DNA of 5,803 bases from an uncultured Clostridia bacterium (GTDB taxonomy: Bacteria > Bacillota > Clostridia > Christensenellales > UBA1242). A program made the translations under genes and the position numbers. The notes beneath the pieces are model-generated. The model ran no database searches and was not told the origin of the DNA. It saw only the letters and a program-made list of their open reading frames with translations. Below, in pieces: positions 1 through 5,803 of the stretch (position 1 is its first letter; every line of letters begins with the position of its first letter). Location of the stretch: contig USJH01000062.1 in the NCBI GenBank assembly GCA_900554955.1, forward strand, positions 1 through 5,803. The letters are read 5' to 3'.

Positions 1-720
1 GTCAGATGGAAAGTCATAAGAATTTTCAACAAGAGAAATTGTCCAGTTTCCACTGCTGTCCTTCTTTGTTTTAACAGCATAACTTTCCGAATCATATCCT
101 GTAACATTGATTTTGGAAAGGATTGGCTCAACTGTGCTTCCTTTAAAAGTTACAATTGTCCCACTTTGTCTTGAAGAACTAACTTCAATATTATATTCTG
201 GTGTTGTGCCAGCATAGTCTTGAACCGTGATTGTTGCACTGTCTCCAAGAGTGATTGTTCCCGCAATGTTGCAAGCCATTTTTGTTTTTATGTCTGCTGA
301 CGAATAAACATTATCATAAACATTTCCACCATACAAATTCATTGTGCCGATGTTATAAACCCCATAACCCGATGAAGAAGAACCACTTGTTCCAACTCTT
401 CCGCCTGTCATTGTAAAGGTTCCGGAATTGTAAATATTGTTGCCATTTGCGGTAGCAGTGTTTCCAGAAATCGAACCACCATTCATGTTGAAGGTTCCAC
501 CATTTGAAACATATACCCCGCCACCATTTGTTGCAGAAGAACCACTTATCGTTGCATTAAAATTTAAGGTTGTGTCGCTTCCAACAAAAAAGCCACCACC
601 ATTCTTTTCTGCAAAAACATTTCCTGCCAAATTTACAAACGAAAAAATTCCAATCAACAAAAAACTGATGACTGGCATCAAAAGCATAAATAGCAATTGT
701 TTAATTTTCGTTTTTCTCAA
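1..720 (-). CDS. Secreted beta-helix-like repeat protein, N-terminal part (runs off left edge)
   Basis: The frame stays open from a TTG at 720 to the window edge (240 codons), so the C-terminus is missing. The TTG is preferred because AGGTGA lies five bases upstream and the start gives a classic signal peptide: basic n-region (RKTKIK, residues 2-7), long hydrophobic core (about 9-32), and a V-F-A site with cleavage predicted after residue 37. The first ATG codons (residues 12 and 15) would delete the basic region and have no ribosome site. The mature part has about five repeats of 24-26 residues (about 42-65, 67-92, 93-118, 119-143, 150-168) with the pattern G-V/I-Y-N-x-G-T-F/M-x-M/L-x-G-G-x-I/V. 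This is typical of right-handed parallel beta-helix surface proteins. Residues 169-232 form a different, Thr/Ser-rich segment, perhaps a beta-sandwich or helix cap. Substrate and anchoring are unknown: an LPXTG or repeat anchor, if any, would be in the missing part. An adhesin or wall-associated role is inference. Confidence 0.85.
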   Translation of the reverse strand, partial: MRKTKIKQLLFMLLMPVISFLLIGIFSFVNLAGNVFAEKNGGGFFVGSDTTLNFNATISGSSATNGGGVYVSNGGTFNMNGGSISGNTATANGNNIYNSGTFTMTGGRVGTSGSSSSGYGVYNIGTMNLYGGNVYDNVYSSADIKTKMACNIAGTITLGDSATITVQDYAGTTPEYNIEVSSSRQSGTIVTFKGSTVEPILSKINVTGYDSESYAVKTKKDSSGNWTISLVENSYDFPSD

Positions 721-725
721 AAGTT

Positions 726-731
726 TCACCT
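726..731 (-). promoter_or_regulatory. Ribosome binding site that fixes the TTG start of the beta-helix protein
   Basis: AGGTGA on the minus strand is followed by five bases and then TTG at 720. No comparable site precedes the later ATG codons of the same frame, so this site decides the start. Confidence 0.75.
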
Positions 732-756
732 ATTTAGTTTTTAATTATTCAATAAT

Positions 757-786
757 ATAATACTCATCTATTAGAAACCATGTCAA
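757..786 (-). promoter_or_regulatory. Sigma-70/sigma-A type promoter of the beta-helix protein gene
   Basis: On the minus strand a perfect -35 box TTGACA (786..781) is followed by an 18-base spacer and a -10 box TATTAT (762..757), five of six consensus bases. Transcription would begin near 750, giving a leader of about 30 bases before the TTG start, with the ribosome site inside it. The promoter lies just beyond the terminator of the upstream operon, so this gene is probably transcribed on its own. No extra operator dyad is visible. Confidence 0.8.
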
Positions 787-846
787 GCAAAAAACTCCCG
801 TTTAAAATTTTTAATTTTATTGTTAATTTTTTTCAACTTTCCACAC

Positions 847-879
847 AAAAAAACCACCCCAAGATGGAGTGGTTTTTTT
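847..879 (-). terminator. Rho-independent terminator of the exporter-ttcA operon (structurally bidirectional)
   Basis: A perfect 11-bp stem pairs 847-857 (seven A then CCAC) with 869-879 (GTGG then seven T). A C/A mismatch and a further CC/GG pair close a five-base loop at 861-865. It starts three bases after the TAA of the TtcA-like gene at 883-885. On the minus strand the stem ends in a T-run followed by GTGTGG. The plus strand also reads a T-run after the stem, so it could stop transcription both ways, but no plus-strand gene enters from the left. Confidence 0.88.
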
Positions 880-882
880 ATT

Positions 883-1725
883 TTAATAATCTTCCAAAAA
901 GTCATGGCGAACATTGTTTTTATCTTTATAGGCAACAATAGTTGAAAGATTAACATTTTCAACACTTTTAAAAATGTTTGCATCAACTTGTTTATCACTC
1001 TTTTTTAGTTCTTTAATAAGATTTTTAACGAATTTTCGTTTTGATGCTGTTTCTTTTTGATCGCCATAGTTTTGTTCGGTGAACTTGCAAGCACATTGCA
1101 AAAAGTCAAGGTTGTTATAGTCACGCCACTTGATAATGTCTTCTTCACGGACAAGATAAAGTGGGCGGATAAGTTCCATTCCTTCAAAGTTGGTGCTGTG
1201 AAGTTTTGGCATCATTGTTTGAACTTGCCCGCCATAGAGCATGCCCATCAGAATTGTTTCAATAACATCGTCAAAATGGTGTCCAAGTGCAATTTTATTG
1301 CAGCCAAGATTTTTTGCAAAATTATAAAGGTGTCCACGACGCATTCTTGCACAAAGATAGCAAGGTGATTTTTCAATGTTCACAACATTTTCAAAAATAT
1401 CAGTTTCAAAAATTTTGATTGGAATTCCAAGTTTTTTTGCATTGTCTTCAATCTTTTTGCGATTTGCCTTATTATATCCTGGGTCCATTACAATAAATTC
1501 AAGTTCAAAATCAAACTTATTGTGACGTTTAATTTCTTGAAAACATTTTGCAAGAAGCATGCTGTCCTTTCCACCAGAAATGCAAACGGCAATTTTGTCG
1601 CCTGGTTGAATCATTTCATAGGTATTAAGAGCTTTTGCGAACTTTGAAAAAATTGAACTGTGGAATTTTTTTCGAATGCTTTCTTCACACTTTTCTTGTG
1701 CGGTTTTCTGTTGTATTTCTTCCAT
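883..1725 (-). CDS. ttcA: TtcA-family tRNA 2-thiocytidine biosynthesis protein (PP-loop ATPase)
   Basis: A 280-residue cytoplasmic protein of the TtcA branch of the N-type ATP pyrophosphatases. Characterised TtcA adenylates cytidine-32 of certain tRNAs and replaces its oxygen with sulfur, using an iron-sulfur cluster. Visible here are the PP-loop SGGKDS (50-55), the cluster-type CYLC pair (C122 and C125), GHHFDD (148-153), and a C-A-C motif (C211/C213) where the family has its third cluster cysteine. The length is close to the E. coli enzyme (about 311). The ATG at 1725 is chosen because AGGGAGA lies at a good distance upstream. An in-frame TTG at 1746 would overlap the exporter gene by 20 bases and has no ribosome site. 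The gene follows the exporter stop by one base, so the two are cotranscribed and probably translationally coupled. The C-terminal 60 residues are Lys-rich and less recognisable. Paralogous thiolases share the fold, so the exact tRNA target is inferred. Confidence 0.88.
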   Translation of the reverse strand: MEEIQQKTAQEKCEESIRKKFHSSIFSKFAKALNTYEMIQPGDKIAVCISGGKDSMLLAKCFQEIKRHNKFDFELEFIVMDPGYNKANRKKIEDNAKKLGIPIKIFETDIFENVVNIEKSPCYLCARMRRGHLYNFAKNLGCNKIALGHHFDDVIETILMGMLYGGQVQTMMPKLHSTNFEGMELIRPLYLVREEDIIKWRDYNNLDFLQCACKFTEQNYGDQKETASKRKFVKNLIKELKKSDKQVDANIFKSVENVNLSTIVAYKDKNNVRHDFLEDY

Positions 1726-1726
1726 C

Positions 1727-4417
1727 TTAGTTCTCCCTAAGGGCAATCACAGGGTCTTTCTTTGCTGCAGCCCTTGCAGGAATAAGTCCCGCAATCCAAG
1801 TAAGGAAAATGCTGATCAAGACCAAAATCACAGCACCAAGAACTGGAAGAGTTGCAATTGCTCCAAGACCAGTATAGTGGTTTAATACAATGTTGATTGG
1901 AATTGTCAAAATAAGAGAAATCAAAATTCCGAATACACCACTTGTAAGCCCAATGATAAAGTTTTCAGCGGTGAACACTCTTTTAACATCACGTTTTGAA
2001 GCACCAACACTTCTTAAAACCCCAATTTCTTTTGTTCTTTCGATAACTGAAATATATGTGATGATTCCAATCATGATGCTTGAAACAATAAGCGAAACAC
2101 CAACGAATGCAATCAAAATATAAGTGATCGCTGAAATGATTGTTGAAACAGTGCTCATAATTTCGCCAACCATGTCTGAATATGAAATTTCATCACCATT
2201 TTCCGCAGTCTTGTTATATTTTTCAATGAAGGCTTTCACATTGTCTTTGCTTTTAAAGGTGTTAACATAAATTAAAATTGAATCTGGAACATCAAGTTTT
2301 GTTTCTCCAATTTTCCCTTCTGCAACCGCACGGCTGTTGTTTGCATATTCAACCATTCCTTCAGTAAGAAGATGCGAATATACAAGCCCACTTGAAATTG
2401 ACCCGACTCTTGTTGACTCTTTCTGGCGAACAATTCCAGCAATTTCAATTTCGTTTGTGCAATTCATGATTGCCTGTGCATAATATTGGTTATATTTTGT
2501 TTGGTTATAAAGTGGATTTGGATTATTATTAATTTTTTCAAGGTTAAACATTCTAAAATCAACAAATCCTGCTTCTGGGTCGTCAACATAATAATCAGAA
2601 TCAACAAGAACTTTAAATTTCTTTCCAATGATGCTTTCATATGAAATTGCAGAAACATATTCTTGATTTTTCACCAAAGCCTGCATGCTGCGATTCATTT
2701 CTTCTTCTGAAATCAGACCAAGTGCATATAGAATATAGTCGTCAAGTTCATTGTTTTTATCAAGAACTAAAATTGCTTGGTTTTTGCTTTGAATAAATGA
2801 TCCAGCAATAAGTTCATATTGAGTTTTTAAAAGTTCATCATTATTGAGCATTTCACTGATAACATTCATGCTTGTAAACACTTGTGACGATGCCATGCTT
2901 GAAACAGAGCCTGAACCACCAAAACCAAGAATTGCAAACACAAGACTTAAAACCTTATCACTTGTAAGCTCGGCTCTTCCATTAGTTTTCAAATCGTTTG
3001 TGATGTCAGTGAGTTCTCTATACCCTTCCATAAAGCGATATGAAGTGTTTTCGGTTGTAGTGATGATAACCCCACCGCCCGCAGTCTGTTGAATTTCTAC
3101 ATTAGACTTGTCTGCAAAGAAATATAAAGCATATTTGATTATCATTTGCATAAGTGCTGGGCTGTTTGGCTGAACAGGGCTTCCAGACTCGGAATAGAAA
3201 CTCATTCCAATGTCATAGGTATATTGAATCGCACTTACGTGGTCTTTAATATCGTCATAGTTGTCATTCAAATATTTATAGAACTTTTCAAGGTTGTTGG
3301 TGCTAAGGTTTTGACCAACGTTGTTCATCATTGATGAAATGCTGTCTTTTGGATAGACATTTGTTTTGTCGTGATCAACCTTTTTGTCATCATCTCCACC
3401 AAGGAACATTTGCATGATGATTGATGAAAAGTCAATGTTTTTTGCTTCAACCGTAATTGGATAGGTTGAAAGTGTGTCTTCTTGCGACCTTGAAATATAG
3501 GTTGAAAAGCCACTTGAAATTGCAAGCACAAGTGCAATGCCAATGATTCCAATTGAACCTGCAAAAGCAACCAAAAGAGTTCTTCCCTTCTTTGTCAAAA
3601 GGTTTTTTAAGCTGAGAGCCAAAGCAGTAAAGAAATTCATTTTTGTTTTCTTTGGTTTAAACTTTTTGTCTTTGCTTTGCTCTTCTAAAAGCTCATTTTC
3701 TTGTTTTTCTTTTTCAATTTCCTGTTCTCTTTCTTTGTCTGAAAGTGGCATTGTATCACCTTCAACTTGTCCGTCAAACAAGCGAATTATTCTTGTTGAA
3801 TATTTTTCAGCAAGCTCTGGGTTGTGGGTCACCATAATGATAAGTCGGTCTTTAGAAATTTCTTTCAAAAGTTCCATAATTTGCACACTTGTAACCGAGT
3901 CAAGAGCTCCGGTTGGCTCGTCAGCAAGAATAATTTCCGGATCATTCACAAGTGCACGTGCAATTGCAACTCTTTGCATTTGTCCACCAGAAAGTTGGCT
4001 TGGGCGGTTTTTGATTTTGTCACCAAGTCCAACCTTTTTTAAAACTTCAATTGCTCTTTGCTCTCTTTCCTTTCTGCTTACACCTGAAAGTGTTAAAGCA
4101 AGCTCAACGTTTTCAAGAACAGTTTGATGTGGAATCAGGTTATAACTTTGAAAAACAAAACCAACACGATGATTTCTATAGTTGTCCCAGTCTTTATCTT
4201 TAAAGTCTTTTGTTGACTTTCCGTTTATGATAAGGTCACCAGTTGTATAACGATCAAGCCCACCAACAATGTTTAAGAGTGTGGTTTTTCCGCAGCCAGA
4301 TGGACCAAGAATTGAAACAAATTCGCTGTTCCTAAATTCCATGTCAACTTCGCGCAGGGCATGAACCTTTTGGTCGGCAACTTCATAAACTTTTGTAATT
4401 TTCTCAAGCCGAAGCAT
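1727..4417 (-). CDS. MacB/FtsX-type ABC transporter, fused ATPase and permease with large extracytoplasmic domain
   Basis: An 896-residue membrane protein. Residues 1-225 are a complete ABC ATPase: Walker [10 protein letters not shown] (38-46), Q-loop Q90, signature LSGGQ (142-146), Walker B with catalytic Glu (IILADE, 162-167), D-loop (171-173), H-loop H198. It resembles the LolD/MacB/FtsE group. A charged Glu/Lys-rich linker (about 225-260) leads to TM1 (about 281-302), an extracytoplasmic region (about 305-755), and TM2-TM4 (about 757-790, 819-845, 855-880). The stretch [15 protein letters not shown] (793-807) is the typical FtsX-family coupling segment. This is the type VII (mechanotransmission) order NBD-TM1-ECD-TM2-4. 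MacB in E. coli is about 650 residues, so the extra length is nearly all in the external domain. Known relatives export peptides or siderophores, extract lipoproteins, or act in bacitracin-type defence. Neither a MacA-like adaptor nor a two-component system is nearby, so the substrate cannot be named. The start has AAAGGAGA six bases upstream. Confidence 0.93.
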   Translation of the reverse strand: MLRLEKITKVYEVADQKVHALREVDMEFRNSEFVSILGPSGCGKTTLLNIVGGLDRYTTGDLIINGKSTKDFKDKDWDNYRNHRVGFVFQSYNLIPHQTVLENVELALTLSGVSRKEREQRAIEVLKKVGLGDKIKNRPSQLSGGQMQRVAIARALVNDPEIILADEPTGALDSVTSVQIMELLKEISKDRLIIMVTHNPELAEKYSTRIIRLFDGQVEGDTMPLSDKEREQEIEKEKQENELLEEQSKDKKFKPKKTKMNFFTALALSLKNLLTKKGRTLLVAFAGSIGIIGIALVLAISSGFSTYISRSQEDTLSTYPITVEAKNIDFSSIIMQMFLGGDDDKKVDHDKTNVYPKDSISSMMNNVGQNLSTNNLEKFYKYLNDNYDDIKDHVSAIQYTYDIGMSFYSESGSPVQPNSPALMQMIIKYALYFFADKSNVEIQQTAGGGVIITTTENTSYRFMEGYRELTDITNDLKTNGRAELTSDKVLSLVFAILGFGGSGSVSSMASSQVFTSMNVISEMLNNDELLKTQYELIAGSFIQSKNQAILVLDKNNELDDYILYALGLISEEEMNRSMQALVKNQEYVSAISYESIIGKKFKVLVDSDYYVDDPEAGFVDFRMFNLEKINNNPNPLYNQTKYNQYYAQAIMNCTNEIEIAGIVRQKESTRVGSISSGLVYSHLLTEGMVEYANNSRAVAEGKIGETKLDVPDSILIYVNTFKSKDNVKAFIEKYNKTAENGDEISYSDMVGEIMSTVSTIISAITYILIAFVGVSLIVSSIMIGIITYISVIERTKEIGVLRSVGASKRDVKRVFTAENFIIGLTSGVFGILISLILTIPINIVLNHYTGLGAIATLPVLGAVILVLISIFLTWIAGLIPARAAAKKDPVIALREN
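1732..1738 (-). promoter_or_regulatory. Ribosome binding site of the ttcA-like gene, inside the exporter reading frame
   Basis: AGGGAGA on the minus strand lies within the last codons of the transporter gene and six bases before the ATG at 1725. The exporter stop codon TAA (1729..1727) falls between the two, the usual layout for translational coupling. It decides for ATG 1725 over the upstream TTG. Confidence 0.8.
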
Positions 4418-4423
4418 GTTTTA

Positions 4424-4431
4424 TCTCCTTT
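4424..4431 (-). promoter_or_regulatory. Ribosome binding site of the ABC transporter gene
   Basis: AAAGGAGA on the minus strand stands six bases before the ATG at 4417. It is a near-perfect anti-16S match at optimal spacing, which supports both the start and strong translation. Confidence 0.85.
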
Positions 4432-4457
4432 ATTAGTGTTTCATTTTTTGCACAAAT

Positions 4458-4487
4458 ATTATATTCAAAAATATATATTTTTGTCAA
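4458..4487 (-). promoter_or_regulatory. Consensus promoter of the ABC transporter-ttcA operon
   Basis: On the minus strand, a perfect TTGACA (4487..4482) and a perfect TATAAT (4463..4458) are separated by 18 bases. Transcription would begin near 4451, giving a leader of about 34 bases. The spacer is filled by a perfect palindrome (4466-4483). No other promoter is visible before the ttcA-like gene, so this one probably serves both genes. Confidence 0.87.
4466..4483. repeat. 18-bp perfect palindrome in the promoter spacer
   Basis: The site has the form C-A5-TATATA-T5-G and is identical on both strands. It overlaps two bases of the -35 box and ends three bases before the -10 box of the transporter promoter. 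It could be an operator for a dimeric repressor, or an A-tract/T-tract element affecting DNA curvature and melting. It is made only of A and T apart from its end bases, so chance is possible in such AT-rich DNA. Confidence 0.6.
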
Positions 4488-4538
4488 CGTCATTTTAATT
4501 TAGAAATGAACAAATTTCACCAATATTATTCACATTGT

Positions 4539-4567
4539 TTGACAAACCTTAAAAAACAAATTAACAT
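4539..4567 (+). promoter_or_regulatory. Probable promoter of the rdgB-metallopeptidase operon
   Basis: A perfect TTGACA (4539-4544) is followed by a 17-base spacer and TAACAT (4562-4567), which matches four of six -10 bases. The start would lie near 4574, giving a leader of about 22 bases that includes the ribosome site. The -10 is weaker than that of the divergent transporter promoter. The two -35 boxes are about 50 bases apart, back to back. Confidence 0.55.
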
Positions 4568-4580
4568 TTAACCATAAAGC

Positions 4581-4588
4581 AAAGGAGA
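4581..4588 (+). promoter_or_regulatory. Ribosome binding site fixing the rdgB ATG start
   Basis: AAAGGAGA is seven bases before the ATG at 4596. An in-frame TTG at 4590 is only one base from this site, too close for initiation, so the longer protein form is unlikely. Confidence 0.85.
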
Positions 4589-4595
4589 ATTGGAC

Positions 4596-5222
4596 ATGAA
4601 TAAATATATTTTCGCGTCTGGCAATGCAAACAAAGTTAAAGAAGTAAACGAGATGATTAGAAAATATCATCAAGATGCTGTTGTAATCTCGCTTAAAGAC
4701 ATTGGATTTTCTGACGATATTGAAGAAAATGGAACAACATTTTTAGAAAATGCGACAATCAAAGCAAATGCTGTCAAAGACTTTTTGAACAAAACTCACA
4801 CTTTTCAAGATTTTTCAATTCTTGCAGATGACAGTGGACTTTGCGTTGATTCTCTTAATGGCGAGCCAGGAATTTATTCTGCACGTTATGGCGGAGACCA
4901 CAACATCGAACTAAACCGCAAAACACTTTTAAAAAATCTTGAAAACAAAGCCGATAGAAGTGCGCACTTTTTCTGTTCAATGGTTTTGATTTTTCCAGAC
5001 GGAACTCTTATTTCAAGTGAAGGCAAAACTTTTGGCGAAATTTTGAAAGAAAAAACTGGCGACAGCGGTTTTTGCTATGACCCATATTTCTATTCTTTCG
5101 ACCTTAAAAAGAGCTTTGGACTTGCAACCGACCAAGAAAAAAACTCGGTTTCACACAGAGCACGAGCCCTTGCCTCTCTCATGCAAAAAGAAAACAAATA
5201 TTATAACGAAAAACAAAAATAA
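4596..5222 (+). CDS. rdgB: RdgB/HAM1-type XTP/dITP diphosphatase (non-canonical purine NTP pyrophosphatase)
   Basis: A 208-residue cytoplasmic house-cleaning enzyme. The family hydrolyses dITP, ITP and XTP to the monophosphate and pyrophosphate, keeping deaminated purines out of DNA and RNA. The signature blocks are present in order: ASGNANKVKE (7-16, the substrate-binding N-terminal loop), ENATIKANA (51-59), LADDSGLCVD (76-85, with D79 matching the catalytic Asp), PGIYSARYGG (91-100), and EKNSVSHRARAL (181-192). Length is normal (E. coli RdgB is 197). One oddity is that the usual FGYDP block reads FCYDP (159-163), with Cys for Gly. The segment after it (164-180) is also less typical. The C-terminal tail is Lys/Asn-rich and probably disordered. 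The gene is first in a plus-strand operon, divergent from the transporter, and its stop is 8 bases before the metallopeptidase start. Confidence 0.93.
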   Translation: MNKYIFASGNANKVKEVNEMIRKYHQDAVVISLKDIGFSDDIEENGTTFLENATIKANAVKDFLNKTHTFQDFSILADDSGLCVDSLNGEPGIYSARYGGDHNIELNRKTLLKNLENKADRSAHFFCSMVLIFPDGTLISSEGKTFGEILKEKTGDSGFCYDPYFYSFDLKKSFGLATDQEKNSVSHRARALASLMQKENKYYNEKQK

Positions 5223-5230
5223 AGGTAAAT

Positions 5231-5803
5231 ATGAAAAAAGAAAGCAAATATGCAATTTTAAACTTTCAAAAACAAGATGAAAATTTGGCAAACATTCTTG
5301 CCGAATATCTTGATGAAAACACAAAGAAACTTTATGATTTTTTTGGAATTGCTTTTCAAGGCGAAAAATCAAACATCACCATTGTCCCAAGCAAAAAAGA
5401 ATTTGATATCATATATCGAAAAGCAAACAATAAGCCTGAAAATGAACCAATCCAAGATTGGATTATCGGAACATGCAGCAATGGAATAATTTTCTCTGTT
5501 TCTTTGAATGATTATGACAACACTGCTCACAAGTTTGACAAAAAAGATTATGCAATCGCTCTTGAAAATTATAAAAAAACAATCCTTCACGAACAAGTGC
5601 ATTTTGTGAACGAACTTTTTTCAAAACAAAACAACTCTCCAGAAACAATCAAGTTTCTTTCCGAGGGAATTGCAACATATTTAAGCGATCAATATGAAAA
5701 CCAAAATGTCGGGTTTTATGCCGATGCCGACACACTTTTAAACCGAAACAAAAACCCATATGACCAATATTTTCTTATAACAAAATATCTTGCCGAAAAC
5801 TTT
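5231..5803 (+). CDS. Gluzincin-type zinc metallopeptidase, peptidase MA-like (runs off right edge)
   Basis: The frame opens at ATG 5231, with AAAGG five bases upstream, and stays open for 191 codons to the window end. The signature is HEQVH at 120-124 (two zinc ligands plus the general base E121), followed by FLSEGIATYLS (142-152), where E145 would be the third zinc ligand 20 residues after the second His. HExxH plus a downstream (S)EG(I/L)A is the gluzincin pattern of peptidase MA clan proteins. The N-terminal half (helical 16-40, then a TIVPSKKEFD strand-turn at 50-59 and WIIGTCSNGIIF at 77-88) also fits the layout of small peptidase-MA-like domains. There is no signal peptide or membrane segment, so it should act in the cytoplasm. 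Substrate and family name are not recognisable. It follows rdgB by 8 bases with no terminator or promoter between, so it is cotranscribed. The C-terminus is missing. Confidence 0.82.
   Translation, partial: MKKESKYAILNFQKQDENLANILAEYLDENTKKLYDFFGIAFQGEKSNITIVPSKKEFDIIYRKANNKPENEPIQDWIIGTCSNGIIFSVSLNDYDNTAHKFDKKDYAIALENYKKTILHEQVHFVNELFSKQNNSPETIKFLSEGIATYLSDQYENQNVGFYADADTLLNRNKNPYDQYFLITKYLAENF

Noticed and set aside
437..760. Proline-rich open frame on the plus strand
   Set aside because: It is the antisense of the beta-helix gene; the Pro runs mirror its Gly codons. No ribosome site or promoter was found, and the minus-strand frame has a signal peptide and repeats.
800..835. AT-rich dyads upstream of the beta-helix promoter as a second terminator or UP element
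   Set aside because: Runs of A and T pair in many ways without a GC-containing stem. An UP-element role is possible but cannot be separated from background composition.
783..998. Short Lys/Ile-rich minus-strand frame across the ttcA end
   Set aside because: It overlaps the ttcA-like coding end in another frame and runs through the terminator hairpin and a promoter -35 box; composition is that of AT-rich noise.
1726..1746. TTG start at 1746 for the ttcA-like gene (seven more residues)
   Set aside because: No ribosome site precedes it, it overlaps the exporter by 20 bases, and the ATG at 1725 has a strong site at proper spacing.
3537..4127. 196-codon Ser/Phe-rich open frame on the plus strand
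   Set aside because: It lies entirely opposite the ATPase and TM1 part of the exporter, with no known motif. The minus strand encodes all ABC signatures without a break.
4503..4518. Imperfect inverted repeat GAAAT...ATTTC in the divergent region
   Set aside because: It has only a five-base arm in AT-rich DNA and no placement relative to either promoter that suggests function.
5369..5648. Minus-strand open frames opposite the metallopeptidase
   Set aside because: They are antisense to a well-supported zinc-site gene, with no ribosome sites and no recognisable domains.
1..5803. CRISPR array, tRNA/rRNA, riboswitch, transposase or phage genes
   Set aside because: No regularly spaced repeats, cloverleaf, long structured leader or mobile-element gene is visible. 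All three intergenic gaps are under 180 bases and are explained by promoters, ribosome sites and a terminator.

Overview
The window looks like chromosome of a low-GC, Gram-positive-type bacterium (Firmicutes or a related lineage). The evidence is AT-rich DNA, strong AGGAG-type Shine-Dalgarno sites, near-consensus sigma-70/sigma-A promoters (TTGACA with TATAAT), a TTG start codon, TAA stops, a Rho-independent terminator, and a fused ATPase-permease transporter of a kind common in Firmicutes. Trp is encoded by TGG and no reading frame depends on TGA, so the standard code applies. I cannot assign a genus. The gene order (secreted protein, tRNA thiolase, exporter, nucleotide house-cleaning enzyme, peptidase) and the base composition look like an ordinary chromosomal region. 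I see no insertion sequence, integrase, CRISPR array, tRNA or rRNA.

Layout, left to right. (1) Bases 1-720, minus strand: the N-terminal 240 residues of a secreted repeat protein, cut by the left edge. It has a TTG start, a clear signal peptide, and about five glycine/asparagine-rich repeats that look like rungs of a parallel beta-helix. Its own promoter lies at 757-786. (2) A compact terminator at 847-879 ends the next unit. (3) Bases 883-4417, minus strand: a two-gene operon. An 896-residue ABC exporter-like ATPase/permease (1727-4417) is followed one base later by a TtcA-type tRNA-thiolation PP-loop protein (883-1725). A very strong promoter at 4458-4487 drives it. (4) Bases 4418-4595: a 178-base divergent control region. 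(5) Bases 4596-5803, plus strand: a second operon with an RdgB/HAM1-type XTP/dITP diphosphatase and, 8 bases later, a cytoplasmic gluzincin-type metallopeptidase of unknown substrate, cut by the right edge.

No obvious single pathway joins these genes. The TtcA-like and RdgB-like proteins are housekeeping enzymes (tRNA modification; cleaning the nucleotide pool). The transporter and the beta-helix protein act at the cell surface. I did not find a convincing new multi-gene system. The points most worth a second look are the 18-bp perfect palindrome filling the spacer of the exporter promoter, the very large extracytoplasmic domain of the exporter, the unassigned HEQVH peptidase beside rdgB, and the TTG-started beta-helix protein, which would be missed or misannotated if only ATG starts were considered.
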